DNA from: Rugosibacter sp.
Lineage (GTDB): Bacteria; Pseudomonadota; Gammaproteobacteria; Burkholderiales; Rhodocyclaceae
DNA: 64,000 nt
Assembly: GCA_030645365.1 (NCBI GenBank)
Contig: JAUSMB010000030.1
Location: 21,714-85,713, forward strand
Reading direction: 5' to 3'
A program made the translations under genes and the position numbers. Positions 46,671 through 56,298 of the stretch are shown here, piece by piece (within the stretch, counting starts at the first letter, position 1; every line of letters starts with the position of its first letter). The notes under the pieces are model-generated. The model ran no database searches. It had not been told where the DNA came from and worked only from the letters and a program-made list of their open reading frames with translations.

Positions 46671-49367
46671 ATGAATCTCAAAATAAAATCGCCAGACAGC
46701 CAAGGGAGCAATACGCTCGACATTGCGCAACACACCCCGGTGATGCAGCAGTGGTTCCGCAACAAGGCGGAACACGCGGGCAAGCTGCTGTTTTTCCGCA
46801 TGGGCGATTTTTACGAGCTGTTTTATGAGGACGCCGAGCACGCGTCCCGCCTGCTGGATCTAACGCTAACCACGCGCGGCCAATCGGCAGGCAAACCGAT
46901 CCCGATGGCGGGTATTCCTTACCATGCAGCCGATGGCTATCTCGCGCGACTGGTCAAGCTGGGCATCTCGGTGGCCATCTGCGAACAAATCGGTGACCCC
47001 GCCGCCAAAGGCCCGATGGAGCGCACCGTGATGCGCGTTGTCACGCCCGGCACGCTGACCGATGCGGGGCTGCTTGACGACAAGCGCGACAGCTTGCTCG
47101 CCGCACTGATCATTGACCGTCAGCGCGCAGGGCTGGCCTGGCTTAATTTAGCGAATGGTGATTTGCGACTGATGGAAACCTCACGTGAGGCACTCCCGGC
47201 GCACCTCGAACGCCTGCGCCCGGCAGAGCTCTTGTTACCTGACGCAGTACGCAACGCGGCTGGAAATCATACGGATACCACCACAGAAAATAACGCTGTC
47301 ATCCAGCACTTACCTGACTGGCATTTTGACGCGCAAGCCGCCAGGCATGCGCTGACCGAACACTTTGGCACGCGCGATTTGGCAGGCTTTGGCCTGGCCG
47401 ATGAAACGCTCGCATTGGCGGCGGCTGGTGCGCTGTATCGCTATGCGCGAGCCACGCAAATGCAGGCGCTGGCACATATTACGGGGCTCACGGTAGAGCG
47501 TGAAAGCGCCTATTTGCGGCTGGATGCCGCCACCCGGCGCAATCTGGAGATTTCCGAAACACTGCGTGGCGAAACCTCGCCTACGCTGCTTTCGCTGTTC
47601 GATACCTGTGCCACTAGCATGGGTTCGCGCTGGTTGCGCCACAGCCTGCATCATCCTGCCACTGATCGCAACATTCCCCGCGCTCGCCATGAGGCGGTTG
47701 CTGCGCTCATTGGCGAAGCAGGCAATGGGCCTTGCGCCCTACTCAACAAAGCACTCGCGGGCTTTGCCGACATCGAACGCATCACCGCGCGCATCGCGCT
47801 GAAAAATACGCGGCCACGCGATTTATCAGCCTTGCGCGATAGCCTCGCACGACTAGAGCCAATTCGCGAACTGCTGGCTGGAAAAGTCGGCGCTGGTGAT
47901 ACGGCGTCAAATGGAGAAAATACGTCGAAAACCATTGGCTCCAATATCATTTCACGCCTCGCCGAATTATCCACTGCACTTGCCACACCACACGCCTGCC
48001 TCACGCTGCTCACGCAAGCCATATCCACCGAACCCGCCACTTTTTTGCGTGATGGCGGCGTGATCGCCCCGGGATATGATGCCAGGCTGGACGAATTGCG
48101 CGATATACAAGACAACTGCGGCGCATTTCTCCTTGCACTCGAAACACGCGAACGCGAACGCACGGGCATTGCCACGCTCAAAGTGGAATTCAACAAGGTG
48201 CATGGTTTCTACATTGAAGTCACCCATGCGAGCGCCAATAGCGGACACATCCCCGACGATTACCGCCGCCGCCAGACACTAAAAAATGCCGAGCGATACA
48301 TCACGCCAGAACTCAAGGCCTTCGAGGACAAGGAACTCTCGGCGCAAGAGCGAGCGCTAACGCTGGAACGCCATCTGTGGGACGAGCTGATTGCCGCACT
48401 GGCTGTGCATATTCCACCTTTGCAACGTATCGCCCGCGCCATCGCCGAGCTCGATGGCCTCACCGCCTTCGCCACCGCCGCCGTGCGTTACGACTATCGG
48501 CCGCCCGAATTTTGTGATGCAGCAATAATCGATATTGAAGGTGGTCGCCATCCCGTTGTCGAACGCCAAGTGAGCAGCAGTGGCGGAAACTTCATTGCCA
48601 ATGACTTGAATTTTTCAGCAGCGCGACGCATGTTGCTGATTACCGGTCCCAACATGGGCGGCAAATCCACCTACATGCGGCAAGTCGCGCTGATTGTGCT
48701 GCTCGCTCATTGCGGCAGTTTCGTTCCCGCCACCCGCTGCCGCATCGGGCCGATGGACGCGATCTACACGCGCATCGGCGCATCCGACGATCTGGCCTCC
48801 GGGCGATCCACCTTCATGGTTGAAATGACTGAAGCCGCCGCGATTTTGCATGGCGCCACAGATAAATCGCTGGTGCTGATGGATGAGATCGGGCGCGGCA
48901 CCTCGACCTTCGACGGCGTCGCGCTGGCCTTTGCCATCGCCCGCCACCTGATCGAAAAAAACCGTTCCTACACGCTATTTGCCACGCACTATTTCGAACT
49001 GACCCATTTGGCGCAGGATTATCCTCTCTGCTGCAATGTGCATCTCGACGCCGTGGAACATGGCCACAAGATCATCTTTTTGCACGCCGTAAAAGACGGC
49101 CCGGCCTCGCAAAGCTATGGCGTGCAAGTGGCCGCGCTAGCCGGCATGCCGCAATCCGTTGTGCGCGAAGCACGACGGCGTTTAACGCTGATGGAAAACC
49201 GCGAAGTCGGCACGCTGATGCAACCTGATCTTTTCGCCAGTGCGCCGCCGCTGCCAGAACCCCCACATCCCGCACTGGATGCACTGCGCGATCTGCAACC
49301 GGATGAACTCACCCCACGCGATGCGCTGGAAAAAATCTATGCGCTAACCAAACTGGCGAAATCTTGA
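46671..49367 (+). CDS. mutS: DNA mismatch repair protein MutS with repeat-encoded insertion
   Basis: It recognises mismatches and starts repair with MutL. The 898-aa protein has the mismatch-reading F47-x-E49 ([13 protein letters not shown]), lever and clamp domains, Walker [19 protein letters not shown] at about residue 659 and Walker [17 protein letters not shown]. Residues 404-412 (KVGAGDTAS), in the middle domains after LLAG, derive from a perfect dispersed-repeat copy followed by a short polar stretch, an insertion relative to usual MutS of about 850-880 aa. The start at 46671 lies about 24 residues ahead of the conserved MQQWF segment, so a later start is possible. Confidence 0.95.
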   Translation: MNLKIKSPDSQGSNTLDIAQHTPVMQQWFRNKAEHAGKLLFFRMGDFYELFYEDAEHASRLLDLTLTTRGQSAGKPIPMAGIPYHAADGYLARLVKLGISVAICEQIGDPAAKGPMERTVMRVVTPGTLTDAGLLDDKRDSLLAALIIDRQRAGLAWLNLANGDLRLMETSREALPAHLERLRPAELLLPDAVRNAAGNHTDTTTENNAVIQHLPDWHFDAQAARHALTEHFGTRDLAGFGLADETLALAAAGALYRYARATQMQALAHITGLTVERESAYLRLDAATRRNLEISETLRGETSPTLLSLFDTCATSMGSRWLRHSLHHPATDRNIPRARHEAVAALIGEAGNGPCALLNKALAGFADIERITARIALKNTRPRDLSALRDSLARLEPIRELLAGKVGAGDTASNGENTSKTIGSNIISRLAELSTALATPHACLTLLTQAISTEPATFLRDGGVIAPGYDARLDELRDIQDNCGAFLLALETRERERTGIATLKVEFNKVHGFYIEVTHASANSGHIPDDYRRRQTLKNAERYITPELKAFEDKELSAQERALTLERHLWDELIAALAVHIPPLQRIARAIAELDGLTAFATAAVRYDYRPPEFCDAAIIDIEGGRHPVVERQVSSSGGNFIANDLNFSAARRMLLITGPNMGGKSTYMRQVALIVLLAHCGSFVPATRCRIGPMDAIYTRIGASDDLASGRSTFMVEMTEAAAILHGATDKSLVLMDEIGRGTSTFDGVALAFAIARHLIEKNRSYTLFATHYFELTHLAQDYPLCCNVHLDAVEHGHKIIFLHAVKDGPASQSYGVQVAALAGMPQSVVREARRRLTLMENREVGTLMQPDLFASAPPLPEPPHPALDALRDLQPDELTPRDALEKIYALTKLAKS
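47881..47906 (+). repeat. Dispersed 26-bp repeat, copy in mutS (perfect)
   Basis: Reads GAAAAGTCGGCGCTGGTG then ATACGGCG, a perfect consensus copy. It encodes KVGAGDTA in frame. Confidence 0.92.
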
Positions 49368-49400
49368 AGTGCTGCTGTCACTATAAAAACAGCAACCCCC

Positions 49401-49865
49401 TCAATGTGTTTCGCTTTCCGGCGGCACGGGCGCTGGCAAAACCATAATGCCTTCATCAAGCAACTCACGTGTTTCTTCGAGCGTTGCAATACCGCGAATA
49501 TTACGCGCCGGAGCTTCCTTGTAATGAATGCGGCGCGCTTCTTCGGGCAGACGATCACCTACATTTTCCGCCTGGCGCGCCATCACCGCCAAGGCTTGAA
49601 AGAGTTTTTGCGCGGTTTCCGGTTGCGCAATGGGTGCTGCTGTCAATCCGCTGGCATCATCAGCATTCGGAGTATTGCGATCCTGCGTTGTGATCACCCC
49701 TCCGCGCCGGACATGCGGCGCTGAAGGTAGCTGAGTTACCGAAGAGGTTTGACAATGAATGCATTGCACTAACTGACGCGCTTGCTGATCACGAAAGGCA
49801 TCGCTAGAAGCAAACCAGCCCTCGAAACGGTGCCCATTGTCACACAGAAGATTAAGAATAATCAT
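49401..49865 (-). CDS. DUF1178 family protein
   Basis: A 154-aa conserved protein of unknown function. It starts MIILNLLCDNGHRFEGWFASSDAF and has a zinc-ribbon-like set C8, C35, C38 (VQCIHCQTSSVTQLP), followed by a variable linker and a conserved C-terminus EEARRIHYKEAPARNIRG and EGIMVLPAPVP. It is widespread in alpha- and betaproteobacteria. Convergent with mutS and upstream of no obvious partner. Confidence 0.85.
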   Translation of the reverse strand: MIILNLLCDNGHRFEGWFASSDAFRDQQARQLVQCIHCQTSSVTQLPSAPHVRRGGVITTQDRNTPNADDASGLTAAPIAQPETAQKLFQALAVMARQAENVGDRLPEEARRIHYKEAPARNIRGIATLEETRELLDEGIMVLPAPVPPESETH

Positions 49866-49952
49866 CTTGCATTCAGCAGCAAGAATTCATGCGGGGCGCC
49901 CTCAGAAATTCCCGCAATGGGTTGTTCTTATCGACGCCCAGCCTGACTTCGC

Positions 49953-50501
49953 TTAACCCTTCGCTAGCTCCGCTTCAATCGCTTCGATCAGATTGGGAGC
50001 ATCCGGCGCGGTATCCGGAGCAAACCGGCGCACAACCTGGCCTTCGCGACTGATGAGAAATTTTTCAAAGTTCCACACGACTTCGGGCTTTTCCGTTGGT
50101 TCCATCTTGTAACCGCGCAGCATGGTTTCCATGCCGCCACGCTCTTCGGTCTCCGGCTTTGCTGTCGTCAAATGCTTGTACAGCGGATGCTTCTCCGCCC
50201 CAGTGACCTGAATCTTGCTATACAGCGGAAACTTAACGTCATACGTGGTCTTGCAGAACTGCTGGATTTCTTCGTTGGTGCCCGGCTCTTGCGCACCAAA
50301 ATCATTGGCAGGAAAGCCGAGTACGGAAAACTTCTTGCCTAGATATTTCTGGTGAAGTTTTTCCAGCCCGTCGTATTGCGGCGTCAGGCCGCATTTGGAT
50401 GCAACATTCACTACTAGCAAAACTTCGCCTTTGTGTTCGTTCAGGGTAGCGGCGCTGCCATCAATTTTGTTGAGCGGGATTTCATAGAGTGAGTTCGTCA
50501 T
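49953..50501 (-). CDS. Glutathione peroxidase-family protein
   Basis: A 182-aa thiol peroxidase of the Gpx family. Active-site C37 is in VASKCGLTPQYDG, and W143-N144 in VVWNFEKFL. The usual FPCNQF is FPANDF here, so the tetrad glutamine is replaced by D67. The start at 50501 is set by GGAGGA 7 bp upstream; the longer frame to 50573 is not supported. Likely thioredoxin-dependent and cytoplasmic, since no signal peptide is present. Confidence 0.9.
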   Translation of the reverse strand: MTNSLYEIPLNKIDGSAATLNEHKGEVLLVVNVASKCGLTPQYDGLEKLHQKYLGKKFSVLGFPANDFGAQEPGTNEEIQQFCKTTYDVKFPLYSKIQVTGAEKHPLYKHLTTAKPETEERGGMETMLRGYKMEPTEKPEVVWNFEKFLISREGQVVRRFAPDTAPDAPNLIEAIEAELAKG

Positions 50502-50620
50502 GGGGTGATCCTCCGAATGGAATGTGGCGGGGTTTATTGGAGTTGCAAGTCTTATTAAAAATATTCGAGGCAAACTATATCAGGAGTCATCAAGCGCTGC
50601 TCAATGTTGCAGGCCATGAC

Positions 50621-50705
50621 TGGTGCCCGGGACCGGAATCGAACCGGTATGGCTTGCGCCGAGGGATTTTAAGTCCCTTGTGTCTACCAATTTCACCACC
50701 CGGGC
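50621..50705 (-). tRNA. tRNA-Leu (UAA)
   Basis: An 85-nt class II tRNA with 7-bp acceptor (GCCCGGG/CCCGGGC), anticodon loop CTTAAAA (anticodon TAA), long variable arm, TTCGATTC T-loop and encoded CCA. Confidence 0.96.
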
Positions 50706-50757
50706 ATGCAAACGATGCCTATGAAATATCTCGCGGGGGAAAACCACGCAGGGATAC

Positions 50758-50831
50758 TGGAGGCGCGACCCGGAATCGAACCGAGGTACACGGCTTTGCA
50801 GGCCGCTGCATAACCACTCTGCCATCGCGCC
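50758..50831 (-). tRNA. tRNA-Cys (GCA)
   Basis: 74 nt with acceptor GGCGCGA/TCGCGCC, anticodon loop CTGCAAA (GCA), U73 discriminator typical of Cys, and encoded CCA. Confidence 0.96.
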
Positions 50832-50876
50832 ATGATTGAAAGTCCATGACTGAAACCAAGACTAAGGTAAAACTAA

Positions 50877-50906
50877 AAAGGGAAAACGCCTGAACGTTTT
50901 CCCTTT
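50877..50906 (-). terminator. Hairpin between tRNA-Gly and tRNA-Cys
   Basis: AAAGGGAAAACG (50877-50888) pairs perfectly with CGTTTTCCCTTT (50895-50906), loop CCTGAA. On the minus strand it is followed by a T-rich stretch, so it may terminate or separate transcripts of the upstream tRNA-Gly. Confidence 0.7.
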
Positions 50907-50916
50907 CCTTGAAATC

Positions 50917-50992
50917 TGGAGCGGGAGAAGAGTCTCGAACTCTCGACCTCAACCTTGGCAAGGTTGCGCTCTACCAACTGAGCTACTCCCGC
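50917..50992 (-). tRNA. tRNA-Gly (GCC)
   Basis: 76 nt with acceptor GCGGGAG/CTCCCGC, anticodon loop TTGCCAA (GCC), T-loop TTCGAGA, U73 and encoded CCA. It is the first of a three-tRNA run after pgsA. Confidence 0.96.
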
Positions 50993-51029
50993 AAAACAGG
51001 GCCGAATTATAGCGTTCATGTCTCAGCTG

Positions 51030-51593
51030 TCAACGCTTCAACGCAGATATCTCTCGCCATGCCTTAAATAAATAATAGCCCATGGACCACAACGTCAGTA
51101 CAGCCGCCGCCCAAAGCAACCAGCCCCCTAGCTTTTGCACGTCAACCCGGCCCAGCGGCGTATGCCACAACAGTAAGGGCACAGCGATCATTTGCGCTGC
51201 AGTTTTACATTTGCCGACAAAAGAAACAGCCACGCTTTTGCCCGCGCCGATTCTTGCCATCCATTCGCGCAAGGCAGAAATGGCAATCTCGCGCCCGATG
51301 ATGACAAATGACAACAAAGCATCCGCGCGTCCCAGCTGCACGAGTATCACCAAGGCGGCAGCCACCATCAATTTATCGGCGACAGGATCAAGAAACTCGC
51401 CAAAGGCGGAAGTTTGATTCAGCTTGCGGGCAAGCCAGCCGTCGAGCCAATCGGTAAGCGCGGCGACAACGAATGCCCCTGTCGCAATCAAGTTCTGTTC
51501 AAACGAAGTCAGTGGTAGATAAAAAACGCCAACGACGACGGGAATGAGCGAAATTCTGCCCCAGGTCAGCACATTCGGAATATTCAATTTCAT
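51030..51593 (-). CDS. pgsA: CDP-diacylglycerol-glycerol-3-phosphate 3-phosphatidyltransferase
   Basis: It makes phosphatidylglycerol phosphate in the inner membrane. The 187-aa protein has the CDP-alcohol transferase motif TDWLDGWLARKLNQTSAFGEFLDPVADKL and about four hydrophobic helices. The start at 51593 overlaps the uvrC stop by 4 bp (ATGA), and homology begins MKLNIPNVLTWGRI. Confidence 0.95.
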   Translation of the reverse strand: MKLNIPNVLTWGRISLIPVVVGVFYLPLTSFEQNLIATGAFVVAALTDWLDGWLARKLNQTSAFGEFLDPVADKLMVAAALVILVQLGRADALLSFVIIGREIAISALREWMARIGAGKSVAVSFVGKCKTAAQMIAVPLLLWHTPLGRVDVQKLGGWLLWAAAVLTLWSMGYYLFKAWREISALKR

Positions 51594-53434
51594 GAGCGTA
51601 ATTGGGTGTAAATGGCCTCGGCCAAATGGCGCGAGATGCCAGTCACACGGCATAAGTCTTCGATTGTAGCCGCACGCACGCCATCCAGCCCACCAAATTG
51701 CGCCAGCAGATTTTTGCGTCGTGCCGGGCCGATGCCGTCAATGTCTTCCAGCCTGGATTGGCCACGTGCCTTGGCGCGCCGTGCGCAATGGCCAACGATG
51801 GCAAAGCGGTGTGCTTCATCACGAATTTCCTGCAGCAGATGAAAGCCCGCGTTGTCCATGGCTAATTGTAGCGGCTCGCTGCGGCCATGCACAAACAGGG
51901 TTTCCAGGCCAGGCTTTCTGCCTTCACCCTTGGCCACGCCCACGCTTTGCAAATGATCCAGCCCCAGTTCGGCAAAGACTTCCCGTGCGATGCCATGCTG
52001 GCCCTTGCCACCATCAATGAGCACCAAATCAGGCACCAGCGCCGCATCACCGGCGCCGTCCGCGCCGTCCAAATCGATACCGCTATGCATAATTTTCTGG
52101 TAACGCCGCGTCAATGCCTGGCGCATGGCCGCATAGTCGTCGCCGCCGGTGATGCCGCTGATATTGAAACGACGATAGTCGCTTTTCTTCATCGCGCCAT
52201 CCACACACACCACGCACGAGGCAACGGTACCCTCGCCCATCGTGTGGCTGATATCGAAGCATTCGATGCGACGCGGCGGATCAGGCAGATCCAGCGCCTC
52301 TTGCAAGGCGGCAAGGCGACTGCCGGAACGTGTTTTGGCCTGCTTGCGGGACGTCATCGCGAGTCGCGCATTATTCTCTGCCATCGCCAGCCAGGCGCGC
52401 TCCATTTCGTTTTTCGGCGGCCCCGTTTGCAAACTCGGCAGCCCCTCTGGCATCTCATCCAGCGGCCAGGGGCTGAGTATGATGCGCGCCGGTATGGGTT
52501 TATCGGCATAGTGCTGCTCCACAAATGCCGCCAGGACTTCGCTCGCCTCGACGCCCCCGGTGGCTTGCGGAAAGTAGGCGCGATCGCCCATGTGCAAACC
52601 GCCGCGCACCATCGCTAGATTAACGCACGGCTCGCCATGTTCCACCACCGCCGCGATGATATCGACATCCGCTTCGCGCGTGGAGCTGACATATTGCCGA
52701 TGCAGCACGGCCTGCAAGGATTTGATCTGGTCGCGCAACATCGCCGCGTCTTCAAATTTGAGCTGCTCAGCTGCCTCGCTCATACGCACACTGAGATTGT
52801 TGATGACTTCAGAATGTTTGCCACGCAAAAAAAGTTCTGCCAGACGCACGTCTGCTGCGTAATTTTCGGCCGAGATCAAACCAACGCAGGGCGCTTTGCA
52901 GCGCTGAATCTGGTGCAGCAAACACGGCCGCGACCGATGCGCGAACACCGCATTTTCACAGGTGCGTAGCAAGAAAGCCTTCTGCACCAACTGGATGCTT
53001 TCGCGCACCGCCAGCGCATTCGGAAACGGGCCGAAGTAACGCGACTTTTTCTCAAAGCTGCCGCGATGATAAAACAACCGCGGAAAGGTTCCGCCCGACA
53101 AACCGATGTAGGGGTATGACTTGTCGTCACGAAACAGAATGTTGTATTTCGGGACGAGCTTCTTGATCAGCGTGTTTTCCAGGATCAACGCCTCGGCTTC
53201 CGAGCGCGTGGCCGTCACCTCCATGTGCGCGACTTGCTGCAGCATCAGCGCGATGCGCGGGCTGTGGCCGGTCTTCTGAAAGTACGACGCCACGCGGCGC
53301 TTGAGGTTTTTCGCCTTGCCCACGTACAGCACGCCACCGCTGGCATCGAGCATGCGATACACGCCCGGCGCATCCGTCAGCGTGGCGAGAAAACCGTGGC
53401 TGTCAAAGCTCGTTGCGGATGAGGCTGAAGACAT
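51590..53434 (-). CDS. uvrC: Excinuclease ABC subunit C
   Basis: It makes both incisions in nucleotide excision repair. The 614-aa protein has the GIY-YIG domain (APGVYRMLDASGGVLYVGKAKNLKRR, Y26), UVR motif, RNase H-like domain (IECFDISHTMGEGTVAS, LVLIDGGKGQ) and a C-terminal HhH (IDGIGPARRKNLLAQFGG). The start at 53434 lies 3 bp after a dispersed-repeat copy; the frame is open to 53545, but those residues overlap the glycosylase gene and look spurious. Residues DGADGAGDAA derive from a decayed repeat. Confidence 0.95.
   Translation of the reverse strand: MSSASSATSFDSHGFLATLTDAPGVYRMLDASGGVLYVGKAKNLKRRVASYFQKTGHSPRIALMLQQVAHMEVTATRSEAEALILENTLIKKLVPKYNILFRDDKSYPYIGLSGGTFPRLFYHRGSFEKKSRYFGPFPNALAVRESIQLVQKAFLLRTCENAVFAHRSRPCLLHQIQRCKAPCVGLISAENYAADVRLAELFLRGKHSEVINNLSVRMSEAAEQLKFEDAAMLRDQIKSLQAVLHRQYVSSTREADVDIIAAVVEHGEPCVNLAMVRGGLHMGDRAYFPQATGGVEASEVLAAFVEQHYADKPIPARIILSPWPLDEMPEGLPSLQTGPPKNEMERAWLAMAENNARLAMTSRKQAKTRSGSRLAALQEALDLPDPPRRIECFDISHTMGEGTVASCVVCVDGAMKKSDYRRFNISGITGGDDYAAMRQALTRRYQKIMHSGIDLDGADGAGDAALVPDLVLIDGGKGQHGIAREVFAELGLDHLQSVGVAKGEGRKPGLETLFVHGRSEPLQLAMDNAGFHLLQEIRDEAHRFAIVGHCARRAKARGQSRLEDIDGIGPARRKNLLAQFGGLDGVRAATIEDLCRVTGISRHLAEAIYTQLRS
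52039..52062 (-). repeat. Decayed dispersed-repeat copy (in uvrC)
   Basis: The minus strand reads GCGGACGGCGCCGGTGAT then GCGGC. It matches only in the centre and tail. It encodes ADGAGDAA where intact copies give KVGAGDTA. Confidence 0.4.
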
Positions 53435-54026
53435 GCGAAAAGTCGGCGCTGGTGAGACGGCGCGTTTGTGTGTTGTAACGGCTGCAATGATAACTGTCGA
53501 TGAGTATGCGGCCATCCGGCAGCACATGACGCGCGGCGTGTGCAAAAGCGAAGGCCGACTGCTTGAGCCCGGCGGCCATCAGCACGGCCTTGTGCGCCAC
53601 CAGCCCCAATGCGAGGATCACGCGCACCTCAGGCGCGGCGATCAACTCCTCTGCCAGCCAGCGATTGCAGGTTTTTATCTCGCTCGTTTCCGGTTTGTTT
53701 TGCGGCGGTAAACATTTCACGGCATTGGTGATGCGGCAGTCGATCAATTGCAGCCCATCGTCCGCCGCGACAGACACTGGCCGCGAAGCAAAGCCGAATG
53801 CATGCAAGGTTTCATACAGCAAAATGCCTGCATAGTCGCCCGTGAATGGCCGACCGCTGCGGTTGGCGCCATGCATGCCGGGCGCAAGACCCACGATCAA
53901 CAGGCGCGCCTTCGGGTCGCCAAAGGGCAACACCGGCCGCGCGTGATAATCCGGATAGTTGCCGCGCACATCCGCAAGAAAAATTGCCAGGCGCGGGCAT
54001 TCCGTACAGCGTAAAAGTGAACTCAT
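53403..54026 (-). CDS. Uracil-DNA glycosylase, family 5 type
   Basis: It removes uracil and other deaminated bases. The 207-aa protein has an N-terminal CTECPRL Fe-S-type cysteine pair, motif A GLAPGMHGANRSGRPFTGD and motif B DSYHCSRYNTQTRRL, features of the Fe-S family 4/5 glycosylases. The HGANR form and absence of the family-4 GEAPG point to family 5. The C-terminal RRLTSADFSHVF is encoded by a dispersed repeat, and the last 32 bp overlap the uvrC start, so the two repair genes are coupled. Confidence 0.88.
   Translation of the reverse strand: MSSLLRCTECPRLAIFLADVRGNYPDYHARPVLPFGDPKARLLIVGLAPGMHGANRSGRPFTGDYAGILLYETLHAFGFASRPVSVAADDGLQLIDCRITNAVKCLPPQNKPETSEIKTCNRWLAEELIAAPEVRVILALGLVAHKAVLMAAGLKQSAFAFAHAARHVLPDGRILIDSYHCSRYNTQTRRLTSADFSHVFSLIRNEL
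53437..53462 (+). repeat. Dispersed 26-bp repeat, copy at UDG/uvrC overlap
   Basis: Reads GAAAAGTCGGCGCTGGTG then AGACGGCG, one mismatch. It encodes RRLTSADF in the glycosylase tail and ends 3 bp before the uvrC ATG. Confidence 0.88.
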
Positions 54027-54047
54027 TCAGATAGGATACCGCCTCTC

Positions 54048-55139
54048 ATGCTGAACGCGCTATCTTCCACCCCTGCTGCCCGCAAGATTCGCTGCGACAT
54101 TTTTTGTGTCGTCGTCGATAACTATGGCGACGCCGGTGTGTGCTGGCGTCTTGCCCGACAACTGGGCGAGGAATACGGCTGGCAAGTGCGGCTGTACATC
54201 GACAATCCGGCACCGCTCGATCGGCTCGCCCCTGACCATGCCCAAAGTCCGGTCGCCGTTGTGCCCTGGCCTCATGAACTGCCAGCCAATGGATCGGCCG
54301 ATGTGGTCATCGAGGCCTTTGCCTGCACGCTGCCCGAGTTTTATATCGAGGCCATGGCGCAGCACGAGAAAAAACCCGTGTGGCTGAATCTCGACTATCT
54401 CTCGGCCGAAGAATGGGTCGGCAAGATGCATCTTATGCCTTCACCTCACCCGCGTCTGCCGCTGGTCAAACATTTTTTCTTTCCTGGATTTGATGAGCAT
54501 AGCGGAGGTTTGCTGCGTGAAGCCGACTATGACGACCGCCGTCAAGCGTTTGATGCCGCTGCTTTTCGCGCCGAATTCGGCCTGCCAGAAAAAGCGCCGA
54601 ACGAGCTGAGCATTTCCCTGTTCAGCTATCCCGACGCGCCCATCGCGCAGCTGATACAGGCGTTGGCGCAGGAAGATCGTCCTGTTCATTTATTGCAGCC
54701 GGGCAGCAACGCTGCCGCATCCACGCATGGCGCATTGAGCATGCACCCACTGCCCTTTTTGCCGCAATCCCGTTTTGATGAACTGCTCTGGTCTTGTGAC
54801 CTGAATTTCGTGCGGGGCGAGGATTCTTTCGTACGCGCCCAGTGGGCGGGCAAACCTTTTGTATGGCAGATTTACCCGCAAGCCGACGATGTGCATCGAG
54901 TAAAGCTCGACGCTTTTCTGCATCGCTACACACGAAAAGTCGGCGCTGGTGATACGGCAATTGAGGCTCTAAACACCTTCTGGTACGGCTGGAATGGCAT
55001 AAGCGAGCTCAATTGGCCCGTCTTTGCCGCTGCGCTGCCCGCCTTGACTTCCGCAACGCAGCACTGGTCTACTGCGCTCGCCAGGCAAACGAATCTTGCC
55101 AGCAATCTTGTGCAGTTCTGCCTTGACCGGCTAAAATGA
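54048..55139 (+). CDS. earP: EF-P arginine rhamnosyltransferase EarP
   Basis: It transfers rhamnose from dTDP-rhamnose to Arg32 of EF-P, allowing relief of polyproline stalling. The 363-aa GT-B protein starts with the family signature [54 protein letters not shown], near the C-terminal domain, is the nucleotide-sugar site. Residues [12 protein letters not shown] come from a perfect dispersed-repeat copy in a C-terminal linker. efp follows 43 bp later. Confidence 0.94.
   Translation: MLNALSSTPAARKIRCDIFCVVVDNYGDAGVCWRLARQLGEEYGWQVRLYIDNPAPLDRLAPDHAQSPVAVVPWPHELPANGSADVVIEAFACTLPEFYIEAMAQHEKKPVWLNLDYLSAEEWVGKMHLMPSPHPRLPLVKHFFFPGFDEHSGGLLREADYDDRRQAFDAAAFRAEFGLPEKAPNELSISLFSYPDAPIAQLIQALAQEDRPVHLLQPGSNAAASTHGALSMHPLPFLPQSRFDELLWSCDLNFVRGEDSFVRAQWAGKPFVWQIYPQADDVHRVKLDAFLHRYTRKVGAGDTAIEALNTFWYGWNGISELNWPVFAAALPALTSATQHWSTALARQTNLASNLVQFCLDRLK
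54934..54959 (+). repeat. Dispersed 26-bp repeat, copy in earP
   Basis: Reads GAAAAGTCGGCGCTGGTG then ATACGGCA, perfect but for the last base. It encodes KVGAGDTA. Confidence 0.9.
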
Positions 55140-55182
55140 TCAATTAACCTTCTTCTTGTCCCATTCTGCTGGAAGCAAACTC

Positions 55183-55740
55183 ATGAAAATCGCCCAAGAA
55201 CTCCGCGCCGGTAATGTCATCATGGTCGGCAATGACCCCCTCGTTGTACAAAAAGCCGAATACAACAAATCCGGCCGCAGCTCGGCAGTGGTCAAATTCA
55301 AATTCAAGAACCTGCTTACCGGCGCTGCATCTGAAGCCGTTTACAAGGCCGACGATAAATTTGACCAAGTCGTGCCCGATCGCAAAGAGTGCACTTACTC
55401 CTACTTCGCCGAACCCATGTTTGTTTTCATGGATGCCGATTACAACCAGTATGAAGTCGAAGCCGAAAACATGGGTGATGCCGTCAATTACATTGAGGAT
55501 GGCATGCCGGTTGAAGTGGTGTTCTATGATGGCAAAGCGATTTCCATTGAAATGCCAAACAGCGTCGTGCGCGAAGTTGTCTATACCGAACCCGCAGTGA
55601 AAGGTGACACCTCTGGCAAAGTCATGAAACCCGCCAAAATCACTACCGGCTTTACGTTACCTGTGCCCCTGTTCGTCGAGATTGGCGACAAAATCGAAAT
55701 TGACACTCGCACAGCAGAATATCGCAACCGGGTTAAATAA
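55183..55740 (+). CDS. efp: Elongation factor P (EarP-type, Arg32)
   Basis: It relieves ribosome stalling at proline stretches. The 185-aa protein from 55183 ([20 protein letters not shown]) has arginine at residue 32 in [12 protein letters not shown], the EarP target instead of the lysine modified by EpmA. The adjacent earP confirms the pathway. GGAAG lies about 8 bp upstream. Confidence 0.96.
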   Translation: MKIAQELRAGNVIMVGNDPLVVQKAEYNKSGRSSAVVKFKFKNLLTGAASEAVYKADDKFDQVVPDRKECTYSYFAEPMFVFMDADYNQYEVEAENMGDAVNYIEDGMPVEVVFYDGKAISIEMPNSVVREVVYTEPAVKGDTSGKVMKPAKITTGFTLPVPLFVEIGDKIEIDTRTAEYRNRVK

Positions 55741-55792
55741 CGTTCAGCCTATTTTTTTGGTCTGAGTTTTTACTCCCCTGCCTGTAAACTCA

Positions 55793-56212
55793 ATGACAAA
55801 CGTAAACACTCCGGCTCAACCCACTCAGCCTGCCAAGTCCGCAAAATCAGGGATGCTCAAATTTCTGATCATTCCCTTGCTGATTGCGCCGTTGTTGTTT
55901 GCTGCCTATGTCTGGGTGGCATTCCAGTATTCTTACTCTGATGGCGAGCGGGCGGGCTTTGTGCAAAAGCTCTCGCGCAAGGGCTGGCTATGCAAAACGT
56001 GGGAAGGCGAATTGACTCTGGTCGCTGTTCCCGGCTCCATGCCAGAAAAGTTTTTCTTCACCATACGCGACGATGCACTTGCTGCAAAACTCAACAGCCA
56101 AATGGGGCAGCGCGTTGCCGTCACTTACGAGCAACACAAAGGCTTACCCGGCACCTGTTTTGGTGAAACGGAATACTTCCTGCGGGATAGTCGCGCTGTC
56201 ACTAATCCCTGA
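55793..56212 (+). CDS. Membrane-anchored protein of unknown function
   Basis: A 139-aa protein with a Pro/Ala/Lys-rich N-terminal tail, one membrane helix (LKFLIIPLLIAPLLFAAYVWVAF, residues 22-44) and a soluble C-terminal domain with SRKGWLCKTWEGEL and QHKGLPGTCFGETEYF. The two cysteines could pair if the domain is periplasmic. Conserved-looking, but I do not recognise a characterised family. Confidence 0.75.
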   Translation: MTNVNTPAQPTQPAKSAKSGMLKFLIIPLLIAPLLFAAYVWVAFQYSYSDGERAGFVQKLSRKGWLCKTWEGELTLVAVPGSMPEKFFFTIRDDALAAKLNSQMGQRVAVTYEQHKGLPGTCFGETEYFLRDSRAVTNP

Positions 56213-56298
56213 CACTTTGTGTGATTAGCGACGGCTCGTTGCAGGTCAGTGTAAAAACCAGCGCGCAACCGCGACGACCGCATTGATCCCAACGTGCC

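Noticed and set aside
53435..53545. N-terminal extension of uvrC containing AVSPAPTF
   Set aside because: It overlaps the glycosylase gene and the residues before 53434 have no UvrC similarity. The repeat is therefore untranslated in this frame.
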